The notes under the pieces were generated by a model, which ran no database searches, was not told the DNA's origin, and saw only the letters and a program-made list of their open reading frames with translations. Source: Anaerolineae bacterium (lineage in GTDB: Bacteria > Desulfobacterota > Desulfobacteria > Desulfobacterales > ETH-SRB1). Taken from it: 64,000 nt of DNA. Positions 18,339-28,600 of this stretch are shown here, in pieces. The position numbers and the translations under genes are program-made. Every line of letters starts with the position of its first letter. The first letter of the stretch is position 1. The DNA is taken from positions 1-64,000 of the forward strand of contig DATKWZ010000001.1 of assembly GCA_035529315.1 (NCBI GenBank), written 5' to 3'.

Positions 18339-18439
18339 ACAGACCTTTGGACCTGTTTCCTGGTGCTTTCATTTTTTGAGGGTCGGAAGCGGGGTTGATG
18401 GAGGTGAAAGGAAAAACCAATTAAAAGAGAGGAAAAACT

Positions 18440-19324
18440 ATGGCTTATCTTAAAATGAAGGAGCTTCTTGAAGCTGGGGTACATTTTGGGCATCAGACAA
18501 AGCGCTGGAATCCAAAAATGAAACCATACATCTTCGGAGCAAGGAACGGTATTTATATTATCGATCTTCAAAAAACTGTTCGCATGTTTAAAACAGCGTA
18601 TGATTTTGTAACCGACATCGTCACAGAGGGAAAATCGGTTCTTTTTGTAGGCACCAAAAAGCAGGCCAGGGAATCTATTTATGAAGAGGCTAATCGATGC
18701 GAAATGTTTTATGTGCATAACAGGTGGTTGGGTGGAATGCTGACAAATTTTCAGACCATTAAACAGAGTATAGATCGTCTTAACTATCTTAACGATATAA
18801 TTAATGATGGATCTATAAATTTGTTTCCCAAAAAGGAGCGACTGAAACTTGAGCATGAAAGGGTAAAGCTCGACAACAATCTTGGCGGAATCCGGACCAT
18901 GAACGGGGTTCCAGGCGCTATCTTTATTGTTGATTCTAAAAATGAGGCAATTGCAGTGCGTGAGGGGAAACGTCTCAATATACCTATTATTTCTATTGTT
19001 GATACTAACTGCGATCCTGATGAAATTGATTATATCATACCGGGCAATGATGATGCCATACGGGCAATACGGCTGATTACAGCCAGAATTGCCGATGCCT
19101 GTATAGAGGGCAGAAAGCAAATGCTCGAGAAACAGCAGGCAGAGGCCGACAAAGAAATCGAAAAGCAACCTGAACCAGTATCTTTCGGTGAAAAATTAGA
19201 AGCAGGTCAAAGGAGAATTGTCTCGGACGGTGCAGATGGACCGATTATAGAGATAATAAAAAAAGTAAAACCTGTGGATGATTCTGGAAGCGAAGAACTG
19301 GTAAATATTACTGAGGCAGAATAG
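18440..19324 (+). CDS. rpsB: 30S ribosomal protein uS2
   Basis: Primary 30S protein on the head-body junction. Typical start [20 protein letters not shown], with GTKKQA and the DTNCDPD segment. At 294 residues it has an acidic tail of about 60 residues beyond the usual end (Glu/Lys rich from about residue 233). AGAGAGG precedes the ATG. It heads the classic rpsB-tsf-pyrH-frr run. Confidence 0.97.
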   Translation: MAYLKMKELLEAGVHFGHQTKRWNPKMKPYIFGARNGIYIIDLQKTVRMFKTAYDFVTDIVTEGKSVLFVGTKKQARESIYEEANRCEMFYVHNRWLGGMLTNFQTIKQSIDRLNYLNDIINDGSINLFPKKERLKLEHERVKLDNNLGGIRTMNGVPGAIFIVDSKNEAIAVREGKRLNIPIISIVDTNCDPDEIDYIIPGNDDAIRAIRLITARIADACIEGRKQMLEKQQAEADKEIEKQPEPVSFGEKLEAGQRRIVSDGADGPIIEIIKKVKPVDDSGSEELVNITEAE

Positions 19325-19396
19325 ACAAGAGGGCTTTGAAAAGCGCTAATCGGGCAAAAGAGGGCGTTTTTTAAGGGTCTCGACAGGAGAAAAAGG

Positions 19397-19996
19397 ATGG
19401 CAACAATTAGCGCAGCAATAGTTAAACAGCTCCGTGAAAAGACAGGAGCAGGTATGATGGATTGCAAAGAAGCTCTTACAGAGTGCGATGGTGATATAAA
19501 CAAATCCATTGATTTCTTAAGAAAAAAAGGGCTGGCAACAGCCTTAAAGAGATCCGGCAGGGTTATGAGTGAAGGCCTGATAGAATCTTATATTCATACG
19601 GGCAGCAAACTTGGCGTGTTGGTTGAGATTAATTGCGAGACCGATTTTGTTGCAAAAAACGATGATTTTATTGAGTTTGCAAAAAACATAGCGATGCATA
19701 TTGCAGCCATCAATCCTGTTGGGATCAGGCCTGAAGATATTTCCGAAGAGACAATTAACAGGGAAAGGGAAATCTATCGTGCGCAGGCTATAGAAACAGG
19801 CAAGCCCGAACAGATTATAGATAAGATAACAGAGGGTAAGCTGCAGAAATTTTATAAGGACAACTGTCTCATGAGCCAGGCATACGTACGGGATCCCAAT
19901 ATAACTATTGAGGATCTTTTAAACAGCTTGATTGCAAAGATCGGCGAGAATATTACGATTAAGCGTTTTGTACGGTTCCAGCTAGGGGAGTCTTGA
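19397..19996 (+). CDS. tsf: Elongation factor Ts
   Basis: Nucleotide exchange factor of EF-Tu. A 199-residue short form with the N-terminal UBA-like domain, the [12 protein letters not shown] motif and [16 protein letters not shown] lies 7 nt before the ATG. It is 72 nt after rpsB and 4 nt before pyrH. Confidence 0.97.
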   Translation: MATISAAIVKQLREKTGAGMMDCKEALTECDGDINKSIDFLRKKGLATALKRSGRVMSEGLIESYIHTGSKLGVLVEINCETDFVAKNDDFIEFAKNIAMHIAAINPVGIRPEDISEETINREREIYRAQAIETGKPEQIIDKITEGKLQKFYKDNCLMSQAYVRDPNITIEDLLNSLIAKIGENITIKRFVRFQLGES

Positions 19997-20000
19997 GACT

Positions 20001-20717
20001 TTGGCATTAGCTCGGTATAAAAAAGTTTTGTTAAAGCTTAGCGGCGAAGCCCTTATGGGCGATAGGGACTTTGGAATCAGCCAGGAAAGGATAAAATATA
20101 TGGCTGATGAAATCTGTTCGGTATTTAATCTCGGGATTCAGATTGCCGTAGTTATCGGCGGAGGCAATATATTCAGAGGGGTTAGCGCAGGTTCATTCGG
20201 CATGGATAGAACAGCTGCTGATCACATGGGCATGCTTGCTACGGTGATCAACAGTATTGCATTGCAGGATGCTCTTGAGAAAAGAGGGGTTCAGACCCGT
20301 ATACAGTCGGCCATATCAATGCATGAAATAGCTGAACCGTATATACTTCGCAAAGCTATACGCCATCTTGAAAAAGGGCGTGTTGTGCTTTTTGCAGCTG
20401 GTACCGGCAACCCATACTTTACTACGGACACCGCTGCTGTATTAAGAGCCCAGGAAATTCATGCTGAGATTTTACTAAAAGCTACCAGGGTTGACGGCTT
20501 TTATGATTCAGATCCTGAAATTAACATGGATGCTAAATTCATAAAAAAAATAACTTACATGAAAGTCCTTGAAAAACAGCTTAAGGCCATGGATACGACA
20601 GCTATTTCTCTGGCTATGGATAATAAACTCCCAATTGTTGTTTTTAATCTGAAAGAAAAAGGAAATTTCAGAAAGATTGTCTGTGGTGAGGAGATTGGGA
20701 CACGAATTGACAGTTGA
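20001..20717 (+). CDS. pyrH: UMP kinase
   Basis: Phosphorylates UMP to UDP; hexameric amino-acid-kinase fold. 238 residues with [18 protein letters not shown], the [13 protein letters not shown] uridylate site and [11 protein letters not shown]. The start is TTG at 20001 with GGGGAG 10 nt upstream, overlapping the end of tsf; no nearby ATG gives the full motif. Confidence 0.96.
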   Translation: MALARYKKVLLKLSGEALMGDRDFGISQERIKYMADEICSVFNLGIQIAVVIGGGNIFRGVSAGSFGMDRTAADHMGMLATVINSIALQDALEKRGVQTRIQSAISMHEIAEPYILRKAIRHLEKGRVVLFAAGTGNPYFTTDTAAVLRAQEIHAEILLKATRVDGFYDSDPEINMDAKFIKKITYMKVLEKQLKAMDTTAISLAMDNKLPIVVFNLKEKGNFRKIVCGEEIGTRIDS

Positions 20718-20720
20718 GAT

Positions 20721-20854
20721 AAAGTGCCTAACGTTAAGGAATTCTGCCATTTTATATAGGTTGCTTAAGCCATCAATGCACAGGGGAGCAAACTACTTCT
20801 ATCTTTGGGTTATCAATTAGCACGCCGAAGGCGTACCACAACTTTAGGCACTTT
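20721..20854. repeat. Family E repeat, copy E1
   Basis: AAAGTGCCTA at 20721-20730 and its inverted copy TAGGCACTTT at 20845-20854 bracket the pyrH-frr gap. The right part (CGAAGGCG, AACTTTAGGCACTTTA) recurs at 23068-23114. Confidence 0.55.
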
Positions 20855-20878
20855 AAACTTTATGATTAGGTGAAAGAG

Positions 20879-21436
20879 ATGATTGATTCGATTTATCAGG
20901 AAACAAGAGATTCGATGGGCAAGTCGGTATCAGCCCTGAAAAATGAAATAAAAAGGGTCAGGACAGGGCGTGCCTCCCAGTCGCTGCTTGACGGCATACG
21001 GGCTGATTACTACGGCACTCCGACCCTAATTGCCCAGATGGCATCTATTTCAGTTCCTGAAAGCAGTCTTATTACAATACAGCCGTGGGATAGCTCCGCA
21101 ATCAAGGAGATTGAAAAGGCGATATTGAAATCGGATCTTGGCCTAACACCTTCAAATGACGGCAAGATAGTAAGAATATCAATTCCATCGCTTACAGGGG
21201 AGAGAAGAAAAGAGCTCGTAAAGATCGTGCATAAAATGTGCGAAGATTATAAGATTGCGCTGCGTAATATAAGGCGTGATTCAAAGGATCTGTTAAAAGG
21301 TTTAAAAAAGGATGGTGAGATTGCGGAAGATGATGCTTTCAGGGCTCAGGATCATGTCCAGAAAATAACAGATGAGTATATCAAGCAAATCGACGATGTC
21401 TATAACGAAAAAGAGAAAGAGATTCTTGAATTTTAG
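20879..21436 (+). CDS. frr: Ribosome recycling factor
   Basis: Splits post-termination ribosomes with EF-G. From ATG 20879 the protein is 185 residues, the family's usual length, and AGGTG lies 6 nt upstream. The GTG at 20870 lacks a binding site. It has RTGRASQSLLD and the helical bundle ending DVYNEKEKEILEF. It overlaps the likely uppS start. Confidence 0.96.
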   Translation: MIDSIYQETRDSMGKSVSALKNEIKRVRTGRASQSLLDGIRADYYGTPTLIAQMASISVPESSLITIQPWDSSAIKEIEKAILKSDLGLTPSNDGKIVRISIPSLTGERRKELVKIVHKMCEDYKIALRNIRRDSKDLLKGLKKDGEIAEDDAFRAQDHVQKITDEYIKQIDDVYNEKEKEILEF

Positions 21437-22166
21437 TGAAGCTTACCATGTTTATACAGATCGCAGTACTGCAAATCCCTCTCATGTGGCCATCATTATG
21501 GATGGAAACGGCAGATGGGCAAAACAGCGCCTTTTAAACCGTATAAAAGGTCATGAAAAAGGGGCTGAAACAGTTCGAACAATTGTCGAATGCTGCCGTG
21601 AAATCGGAATTTCCATCCTGACCCTGTATGCTTTTTCCACAGAAAACTGGCAGCGACCAAAAGTGGAAGTCGCTGCTCTTATGACCCTTCTTGCAAACTT
21701 TCTTAAATCAGAGCAAAAAAAATTATTGGATAATAATATCCGGCTCAATGCAATAGGGCAGATTGAGCGTTTGCCGGAAAATGTCCGGAATGTACTATAT
21801 AAGACCATGGCTTTAACGGAAAAAAATAACGGCATGCTTCTAAACCTTGCGTTGAGTTATGGTGCCAGAGCTGAGATAGTCAGAATGGTAAAAGATATTG
21901 CAATAAAGGTTAAAAAGGGCATAATCGATCCTGATTCAATAACAGATGGTGTTATATCTGATTCCCTTTATACAAAAGGGATGCCTGACCCTGATTTGTT
22001 GATAAGAACCAGTGGCGAGATGCGCATAAGCAATTTTCTTCTGTGGCAAATCGCTTATACTGAAATTTATGTTACAGATACATTGTGGCCTGATTTCAGC
22101 AAGGATGAGTTTATGCAGATTTTGAAAGATTACCAACACCGAAAACGCAGATTCGGCAAAGTGTAA
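21426..22166 (+). CDS. uppS: Undecaprenyl diphosphate synthase (isoprenyl transferase)
   Basis: Makes the C55 cis-polyprenyl carrier for peptidoglycan from farnesyl-PP and IPP. The catalytic Asp is in IIMDGNGRW, with RGHE-like IKGHEKGA, LYAFSTENW and the late RTSGEMRISNFLLWQ motif. The start is uncertain. TTG 21426 gives about 246 residues and a normal lead; ATG 21396 or 21372 would overlap frr by 41-65 bp. Confidence 0.94.
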   Translation: MNFSEAYHVYTDRSTANPSHVAIIMDGNGRWAKQRLLNRIKGHEKGAETVRTIVECCREIGISILTLYAFSTENWQRPKVEVAALMTLLANFLKSEQKKLLDNNIRLNAIGQIERLPENVRNVLYKTMALTEKNNGMLLNLALSYGARAEIVRMVKDIAIKVKKGIIDPDSITDGVISDSLYTKGMPDPDLLIRTSGEMRISNFLLWQIAYTEIYVTDTLWPDFSKDEFMQILKDYQHRKRRFGKV

Positions 22167-22192
22167 AACACGACGAATAATTGAAAAACAAT

Positions 22193-23026
22193 ATGCATTT
22201 TAAACGTTGGATTACAGCTATTGCGGCTCTTCCCCTTGTTGTCTTGCTGATTTGCAAAGGGGGGGCAATTCTGTTTGCTATATTTATCTGTATAGTATGC
22301 ATGCTGGCGCTTGTAGAATATTTTGGCATAACGTTCAATAAAGCTCAAAGCTCAAAGCTGGAAGCTAAAAATCTTTCAGGTTTCAGCTTTCAGGTTTCAG
22401 CTTATGTTTTTGGCACTATGATTATTATGGCCGCATATATAAACTCGTTTAATATTATTTTTGGCCTTATTATTTTAAACCTTATTTTTTCCGGACTGAT
22501 TTCTCTATACTACTTCAAGACAAATCCCTCGGTTGTGGAGCTGATTGCAAGGCAGGCCCTTGGCATTATATACATTCCATTATCTCTTTCCTGCATGGTG
22601 TTAATACGAAATGATGCAGATGGCACAGCCTGGATTTTTTTTCTGATGGCTCTTGTTTTTGCGGGTGATACAGGCGCATTCTATGTGGGCTGCCTTTTCG
22701 GGCAACATAAACTTTGTCCTGCCGTTAGCCCGGGAAAGACTATTGAAGGCGCTATAGGTGGACTTGCAGCGACTTTGGGGGCAGGGCTTATCTTTATGAA
22801 TTATTTTTTAAAATCATTGCCATTGGGGCCAGGCATCCTGTTTTTTCTTTGCATCGGAGTTGTCGGGCAGGTTGGCGATCTGTTTGAATCCGAACTTAAA
22901 AGATATTCCGGCGTGAAAGATTCAGGCTCAATCCTGCCCGGTCACGGCGGCATCCTTGATCGAATTGATGCGCTTTTGTTTGCAGCCCCTGTGATGTTTT
23001 TCTTTAAAGAATATATATTTGTGTAG
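22193..23026 (+). CDS. cdsA: Phosphatidate cytidylyltransferase
   Basis: Makes CDP-diacylglycerol for phospholipid synthesis in the inner membrane. It has about seven membrane segments and the family signature near the C-terminus (S-E-L-K-R-Y-S-G-V-K-D-S, then HGGILDRID). ATG 22193 gives the usual MHFKRWITA start; TTG 22181 is the alternative and neither has a good binding site. A short low-complexity insert at about residues 50-70 comes from a repeat (22341-22403). Confidence 0.92.
   Translation: MHFKRWITAIAALPLVVLLICKGGAILFAIFICIVCMLALVEYFGITFNKAQSSKLEAKNLSGFSFQVSAYVFGTMIIMAAYINSFNIIFGLIILNLIFSGLISLYYFKTNPSVVELIARQALGIIYIPLSLSCMVLIRNDADGTAWIFFLMALVFAGDTGAFYVGCLFGQHKLCPAVSPGKTIEGAIGGLAATLGAGLIFMNYFLKSLPLGPGILFFLCIGVVGQVGDLFESELKRYSGVKDSGSILPGHGGILDRIDALLFAAPVMFFFKEYIFV
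22341..22403 (+). repeat. In-frame microrepeat inside cdsA
   Basis: AAGCTCAAAGCTCAAAGCT is followed by two tandem units of TTTCAGGTTTCAGC type. The array stays in frame, encoding a polar loop between the second and third membrane segments. Confidence 0.65.
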
Positions 23027-23067
23027 GTTTACAGATTGTCTTGTATTGAACCACGGTTAAAATTGGC

Positions 23068-23114
23068 AGCGTCGAAGGCGCATTCCTTAACTTTAGGCAT
23101 TTTAGGCACTTTAG
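23068..23114 (+). repeat. Family E repeat, copy E2
   Basis: Holds GCGTCGAAGGCG and AACTTTAGGCATTTTAGGCA, matching the right half of the copy at 20721-20854. It lies 25 bp before dxr. Confidence 0.5.
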
Positions 23115-23138
23115 CTCACTTATAACTTTTACTATACA

Positions 23139-24296
23139 ATGAAACAGCTTTCCATACTTGGATCTACAGGATCAATCGGTTGTAATGCTCTTGCAATTAT
23201 AGAAATGTTTCCTGAGCAATTCGGTATTAAAGCCCTTGCGGCCGGAACCAATATTAAACTGTTAGCCGACCAGATCAAGAGATTTTCTCCTGAGCTTGCC
23301 GTTGTTATTGATGGGAACAGGGCTCTTGAACTGAAAAAAATACTTCCCCCAAAGACCCGCGTTGAAATAATGTACGGGGAAGATGGATACAGAGCCGCAG
23401 CCACACATGGATCTGTTGATATGATTGTGTCTGCAATGGTAGGCGCAGCAGGTCTTGTTCCGACTCTTGCAGCAATAGAGGCAGGCAAGAACATTGCTCT
23501 GGCTAACAAAGAATCCATTGTAATGGCAGGCGAGATTGTTGCGAAAAAAGCTGATGAAAAAGGGATAAACATACTTCCGATCGACAGCGAGCACAGCGCT
23601 ATCTTTCAATGTATTGCGGGCCAGCGAAAAGAGGATCTTGACTGTATTTTACTTACAGGCTCAGGAGGCCCCTTTTTGAACCGGCCGGCAAGTGAATTCG
23701 CAAGCATAACGCCGGAACATGCTCTTGCGCATCCAACCTGGCAGATGGGCAAAAAGATCAGCATTGATTCGGCCACACTTATGAACAAGGGGCTTGAGGT
23801 AATAGAGGCCAAATCCCTTTTCAAGGTTTCTCTGGATATGATAAAGGTTGTAATTCATCCGCAAAGCGTGATTCATTCAATGGTTTCTTTCAGGGATGGA
23901 GCAATAATCGCCCAGCTTGGCATACCGGATATGAAGGTGGCCATAGCATATGCCATATCATATCCAAAGCGTCTTTCTTTAAGACAACCGATACCTGATT
24001 TTGCAAACATGGATCCTTTGACATTTAAAAAGCCTGATTTAGATAAGTTTCCCTGTTTAGGCCTGGCTTATACCGCAGGCAAGACAGGCGGAACCCTTCC
24101 CGCGGTTTTAAATGCATCAAACGAGATGGCTGTGCAGGCTTTTTTAGACAGACGCATTCCATTTGTTAAAATACCAGAGGTTATAAGCAGGACAATGGAG
24201 ATTCACTCTGTTGTCGCAAATCCCGAGCTGTCCGATATTATCGAATCTGACAAATGGGCCCGGGAATACTCAAAAAAGGAGATAATCGGCTGTTAA
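23139..24296 (+). CDS. dxr: 1-deoxy-D-xylulose 5-phosphate reductoisomerase
   Basis: Second step of the MEP isoprenoid pathway, with NADPH. A 385-residue protein with the dinucleotide motif GSTGSIG (8-14), the metal ligands in DSEHSAIFQC, the flexible loop AHPTWQMGKKISIDSAT and MNKGLEVIEA. No ribosome binding site precedes the ATG. It sits between cdsA and rseP, the usual order. Confidence 0.97.
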   Translation: MKQLSILGSTGSIGCNALAIIEMFPEQFGIKALAAGTNIKLLADQIKRFSPELAVVIDGNRALELKKILPPKTRVEIMYGEDGYRAAATHGSVDMIVSAMVGAAGLVPTLAAIEAGKNIALANKESIVMAGEIVAKKADEKGINILPIDSEHSAIFQCIAGQRKEDLDCILLTGSGGPFLNRPASEFASITPEHALAHPTWQMGKKISIDSATLMNKGLEVIEAKSLFKVSLDMIKVVIHPQSVIHSMVSFRDGAIIAQLGIPDMKVAIAYAISYPKRLSLRQPIPDFANMDPLTFKKPDLDKFPCLGLAYTAGKTGGTLPAVLNASNEMAVQAFLDRRIPFVKIPEVISRTMEIHSVVANPELSDIIESDKWAREYSKKEIIGC

Positions 24297-24339
24297 TAGC
24301 CGGAACTCAACATCATCAACTAATCTATTTTATTGTTAA

Positions 24340-24401
24340 TTACCACGAAGAACACGAAGGTTTTTTCTTTATCTTTACTCACTTCGTGCTCTGGTGGTAA
24401 A
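24340..24401. repeat. Family C inverted repeat, copy C2
   Basis: TTACCACGAAGAACACGAAG on the left pairs imperfectly with CTTCGTGCTCTGGTGGTAA on the right. Same family as 16036-16092. It lies in the dxr-rseP gap. Confidence 0.7.
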
Positions 24402-24464
24402 AATATCGCAGTGTGTGCCTCCGGGTTTTCTTAAGTTAATGGCATTAGATTGGAACTTATAATT

Positions 24465-25532
24465 ATGTTAACTACCATATTTTCATTTGTCGTAGTTTTG
24501 GGGATACTTATTTTTTTTCATGAACTTGGCCATTTCCTTGTCGCAAGGCTTTTTGGAGTGGGCGTGGAAAAATTTTCATTGGGGTTTGGCCCTAAACTGT
24601 TCGGAAAAAAGATAGGCAGAACCGAGTACATTGTTTCTATAATGCCGCTTGGCGGATATGTTAAGATGGTGGGAGAAGAACCAAATGCAGATATATCTCC
24701 TGCTGACATGCCTGTTTCGTTTACACATAAGCATGTTTTTAAACGGATTTTAATCGTTGCGGCAGGTCCTTTTTTTAATTTTCTTCTTGCCGCAATAATA
24801 TTTTTTGGAATTTTTCAAAGTTACGGCGCTATTATTTTAAAACCTGTTATCGGAGATGTTACCGAAGGTTCACCGGCTTATCAGGCAGGATTGCAGAAGG
24901 ATGACGAAATAATAGAAATTGATGGACTTGCTGTCAAGAGCTGGGAGACGATGGCTGAAATTATTACCGAGAGCAAAGGTAAAAGCCTTGCCTTAACAGT
25001 TCGCAGGGTAGGATCGAGTCTTGTTTTAAATGTTATTCCAAAGCAAATTCCCACAAAAAGTATATTCGGCGATGAAATTAACCGATATGTAATCGGAATT
25101 ACAGCCTCCGGTGCTACATTTGCAAGGGAGTTGAATCCGTTTCAGGCTTTTTCAGAGAGTATTATCCAAACCTGGAAAATTTCCAAATTAGTTGTAATTA
25201 GTATTGGTAAAATGATACAGGGAACTGTCTCTATGAAAACCATGGGCGGCCCGATAATGATTGCCGAGATGGCTGGGCAGCATGCCAGGGAGGGGGCGAC
25301 CAGCCTTGTTTTTTTTATTGCTCTCCTTAGCATCAATCTTGGCGTTTTAAACATACTTCCTATACCGGTTTTAGATGGCGGTCATCTGATTTTCTTTTTT
25401 ATCGAAGCTGCAACAGGACGTCCGGTCAGTATAAGAGTTCGTGAAATCGCTCAGCAGGCAGGGATCTTCATATTAATATTGCTGACGATCTTTGTGTTTT
25501 ATAATGATATTTCACGCGTATTTTTTAGTTAA
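24465..25532 (+). CDS. rseP: Site-2 protease RseP / zinc metalloprotease
   Basis: Intramembrane zinc protease that cleaves membrane-anchored anti-sigma factors and signal-peptide remnants. A 355-residue protein with HELGH at 19-23 in the first membrane helix, a PDZ domain (about 120-200) and the second active motif LPIPVLDGGHL near residue 304. ATG 24465 is chosen over TTG 24450 because it gives the usual start two turns before HELGH. Confidence 0.95.
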   Translation: MLTTIFSFVVVLGILIFFHELGHFLVARLFGVGVEKFSLGFGPKLFGKKIGRTEYIVSIMPLGGYVKMVGEEPNADISPADMPVSFTHKHVFKRILIVAAGPFFNFLLAAIIFFGIFQSYGAIILKPVIGDVTEGSPAYQAGLQKDDEIIEIDGLAVKSWETMAEIITESKGKSLALTVRRVGSSLVLNVIPKQIPTKSIFGDEINRYVIGITASGATFARELNPFQAFSESIIQTWKISKLVVISIGKMIQGTVSMKTMGGPIMIAEMAGQHAREGATSLVFFIALLSINLGVLNILPIPVLDGGHLIFFFIEAATGRPVSIRVREIAQQAGIFILILLTIFVFYNDISRVFFS

Positions 25533-25593
25533 AAGGAATGTAACAATTTAGGTTCACAGTTCCACGGTTTACGGTTCCAAATTAGAAAGAGAC

Positions 25594-25620
25594 GAACCCT
25601 GAACCCTGAACCCTGAACCA
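25594..25620 (+). repeat. Heptamer tandem repeat in front of purL
   Basis: Three full GAACCCT units plus a partial fourth end 2 bp before the purL ATG. They occupy the place where a ribosome binding site would be. Confidence 0.85.
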
Positions 25621-25622
25621 TT

Positions 25623-28600
25623 ATGCCGTATCGACTCGAAATAGCGCTTAACCAGGATCTTGTTGATGCTGAAGGGGAAGGTATTCGCCGGAAGGCATTT
25701 GATTATTTTGGCCTGAAGCTTTCACGTGTACGCACTATTAATGCACTTACCATTGATGCCGACCTGACCACCGACCAGTTAAAAACCATTCAGACAGAAA
25801 TCTTTACAAACCCTGTAACACAGACATCCTCTTATAATCCTCTTTTAATTGATTTTGACTGGATTATCTGGGTTGGTTTCAGGCCGGGTGTCAGGGACAA
25901 TCCAGGCAGCACCGCTGTTGAGGCGGTCGAGGATATTTTAGGAATAAAGTTTAAGCCCGGGGAGGCGATCTATACTTCAAAACGGTATTGCCTGAAAGCA
26001 AAAGGGCTGACAGCCGAAGATGTTGACAAAATCGCCGGCGAACTGCTTGCCAACAACATTATACAAAAATGGAAGATATATTCGCAACAGGATTGGGACA
26101 ATAAATCAGGAACTGGAATTATTATTCCCAGGGTCAGGCTTGATCATAAGCCGGTTGTTATGCCGATTCCGATTGACACTGATGAAACACTGAAAAGAAT
26201 AAGCGATGAGCGGAACCTTGCTTTGAATCCAAATGATATTCCAACCATCAGGGCCTATTTTTTAGACACCAAGGTTCAGGCAGAGCGGGCCCTGGTCGGT
26301 CTTGCAGAACCCACAGATGTTGAACTTGAATATATTTCCCAGGCAAGAAGCGATCATTGCAACCATAATACCTTTCAGGGGCTGTTCCATTACAAGGATC
26401 TTTCAACAGGCCATGCAGAGGTTGTGGACAATATTTTTGAAACCTGTATCAAGCAGCCGACACTCTCATTAAAGGAAAAAAAGCCGTGGGTTGTGTCTGT
26501 GCTGTGGGATAATGCCGGCGCAGGACAATTTGACGACGATCACTATTACGTTATCACAGGTGAGACCCACAATTCCCCATCCAACATGGAGGCTTACGGC
26601 GGAGCAATAACCGGTATCGTCGGCGTGTATCGTGATCCCATGGGAACAGGCAAGGGCGCAAAGCTGATTATGGGGGGGTATGGTTATTGTGTAGGGCATA
26701 GGGATTATAATGGCGATCTTGCCCCGCATCTTCATCCAAGACGTCTTCTGGATGGGGTTATAGAAGGTGTGAGGGACGGCGGCAACAAGAGCGGGATCCC
26801 CACAACCTTTGGACAGCTCATTTTTCACCCTGGTTATATGGGAAAGGCCCTGGTTTTTGTGACAGCCGTCGGCATAATGCCCACGCAGATAAAGGGAGAG
26901 CCTGCGGAACAGAAAAAAACATCACCCGGAGACCTGGTAATTATGTGCGGCGGAAGGGTCGGCAAAGACGGGATTCATGGCGTGACCGCGGCATCTGAGG
27001 TTTTTTCTGAAAGCACCCCTGCCGGTCATGTGCAGATAGGGGATCCATATACCCAGAAAAAGATGCATGATTTTATATTAGAGGTGCGCGACAAAGGGTT
27101 TATAAGATTTATTACAGACAACGGAGGAGGAGGGCTTTCATCCTCTGTCGGGGAATCTGCTCTGTTTTCAAACGGATGCGAAATCCAGCTTGAAAAGGTT
27201 CCTTTAAAATATGAAGGCCTTGATCAATGGGAAATATGGATTTCAGAATCCCAGGAGCGCATGACCGTGGCTATAAGGCCGGAGGATCTGGACAGTTTCC
27301 TTGCACTTTCAAAAAAGCATGCTGTTGAGAGCACCGTTATCGGTAAATATACGGATTCAGGGAAACTTCATATCACCTATAACGGGAAGACGTGCGCCTG
27401 TATTAATCTTGATCTATTAAGCGCTGGTTTTCCACAGTGGGAATTTGATGCGCACTGGCAGGAGCCTGAAAAAAGGGGACTCTTTGAACCGGTTATCAGA
27501 GAGCCTCGTGACTATGAATCTTTACTGACAGACATTTTGTCGCGTCCCAATATATGTTCCAGAGAATGGATATCCAGGCAGTATGATCATGAAGTGCAGG
27601 GAACAAGCGTTATTAAACCCCTTGTAGGCGTTGGTCGCGATGTTAACACTGATGCGTCGGTTATAAGGCCTGTGCTTGATTCTGAGAAGGGGCTTGCTTT
27701 TGCCCAGGCGCTGCTACCCACATATTCGGAAATAGATGCTTATCACATGACAAGTTGCACTATTGATGAGGCTGTGCGAAGGCTGATTGCTGTCGGGGCA
27801 GACTTGGACATGATAGGCGGTGTGGATAATTTTTGCTGGCCCAACATTCAATACCATCCTGAAGATAATCCTGACGGCAGATTTAAGGCAGCGCAACTGG
27901 TTCGCTCATGCCGGGCGCTTCGGGATATCTGCCTGGAATATGGAATACCGCTCCTTTCAGGCAAAGACAGCATGTATGTTGATGGATATCTTGCAGGCCG
28001 GTATGGTGAAACCCACAAGGTATCTGCTCTTGAAACCATCCAGTTTTCAACTATCTCTGTTATCGACGATATAAACAAATGCATTACAATGGACTCCAAG
28101 ATACCTGGTGATCTGGTTTATATTCTTGGAGAAACAGGAAACGAGCTTGGAGGCTCAGAATACTACGAGCATTATGGATATGTCGGCCTGAATGTCCCGC
28201 AGGTGCATGCCGGGCGGTTTGCCTTGCTTTACAGAGCTCTTGGCAGCGCTATTGAAAAAGAGGTTGTCGCATCTGCCCATGGAATATATCGCGGCGGTCT
28301 GGGAGTGCATCTAACAATGGTTGCCATGGGCGGAGATCTGGGCATGAAGGTCGATCTTGCTCTTATTCATTCCAAGAGGATTAATCGTATTGACACCATT
28401 TTATTTTCAGAATCAGCGGGTCGTTTTATAGTGACAATAGATCCTGAAAACAGAAAGATCTTTGAAGATATTTTTAAAGGGCTTCCTTGTTCCTGTATAG
28501 GGGTTATAACAGATAAGTCCGGCGATTTGGTTATCAGCGATTCTAAAAACAGAGGGAAAAGCAAGACCATTATTTCCATGCCTGTTCAAGACTTGAAAAC

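Noticed and set aside
18269-19168. A 299-codon open frame on the minus strand
   Set aside because: It lies wholly antisense to rpsB, has no recognisable domain, and the plus strand is plainly uS2.
16036-24401. Possible CRISPR repeats in the CACGAAG-type sequences
   Set aside because: The copies are isolated, inverted and unevenly spaced, with no spacer array and no cas genes.
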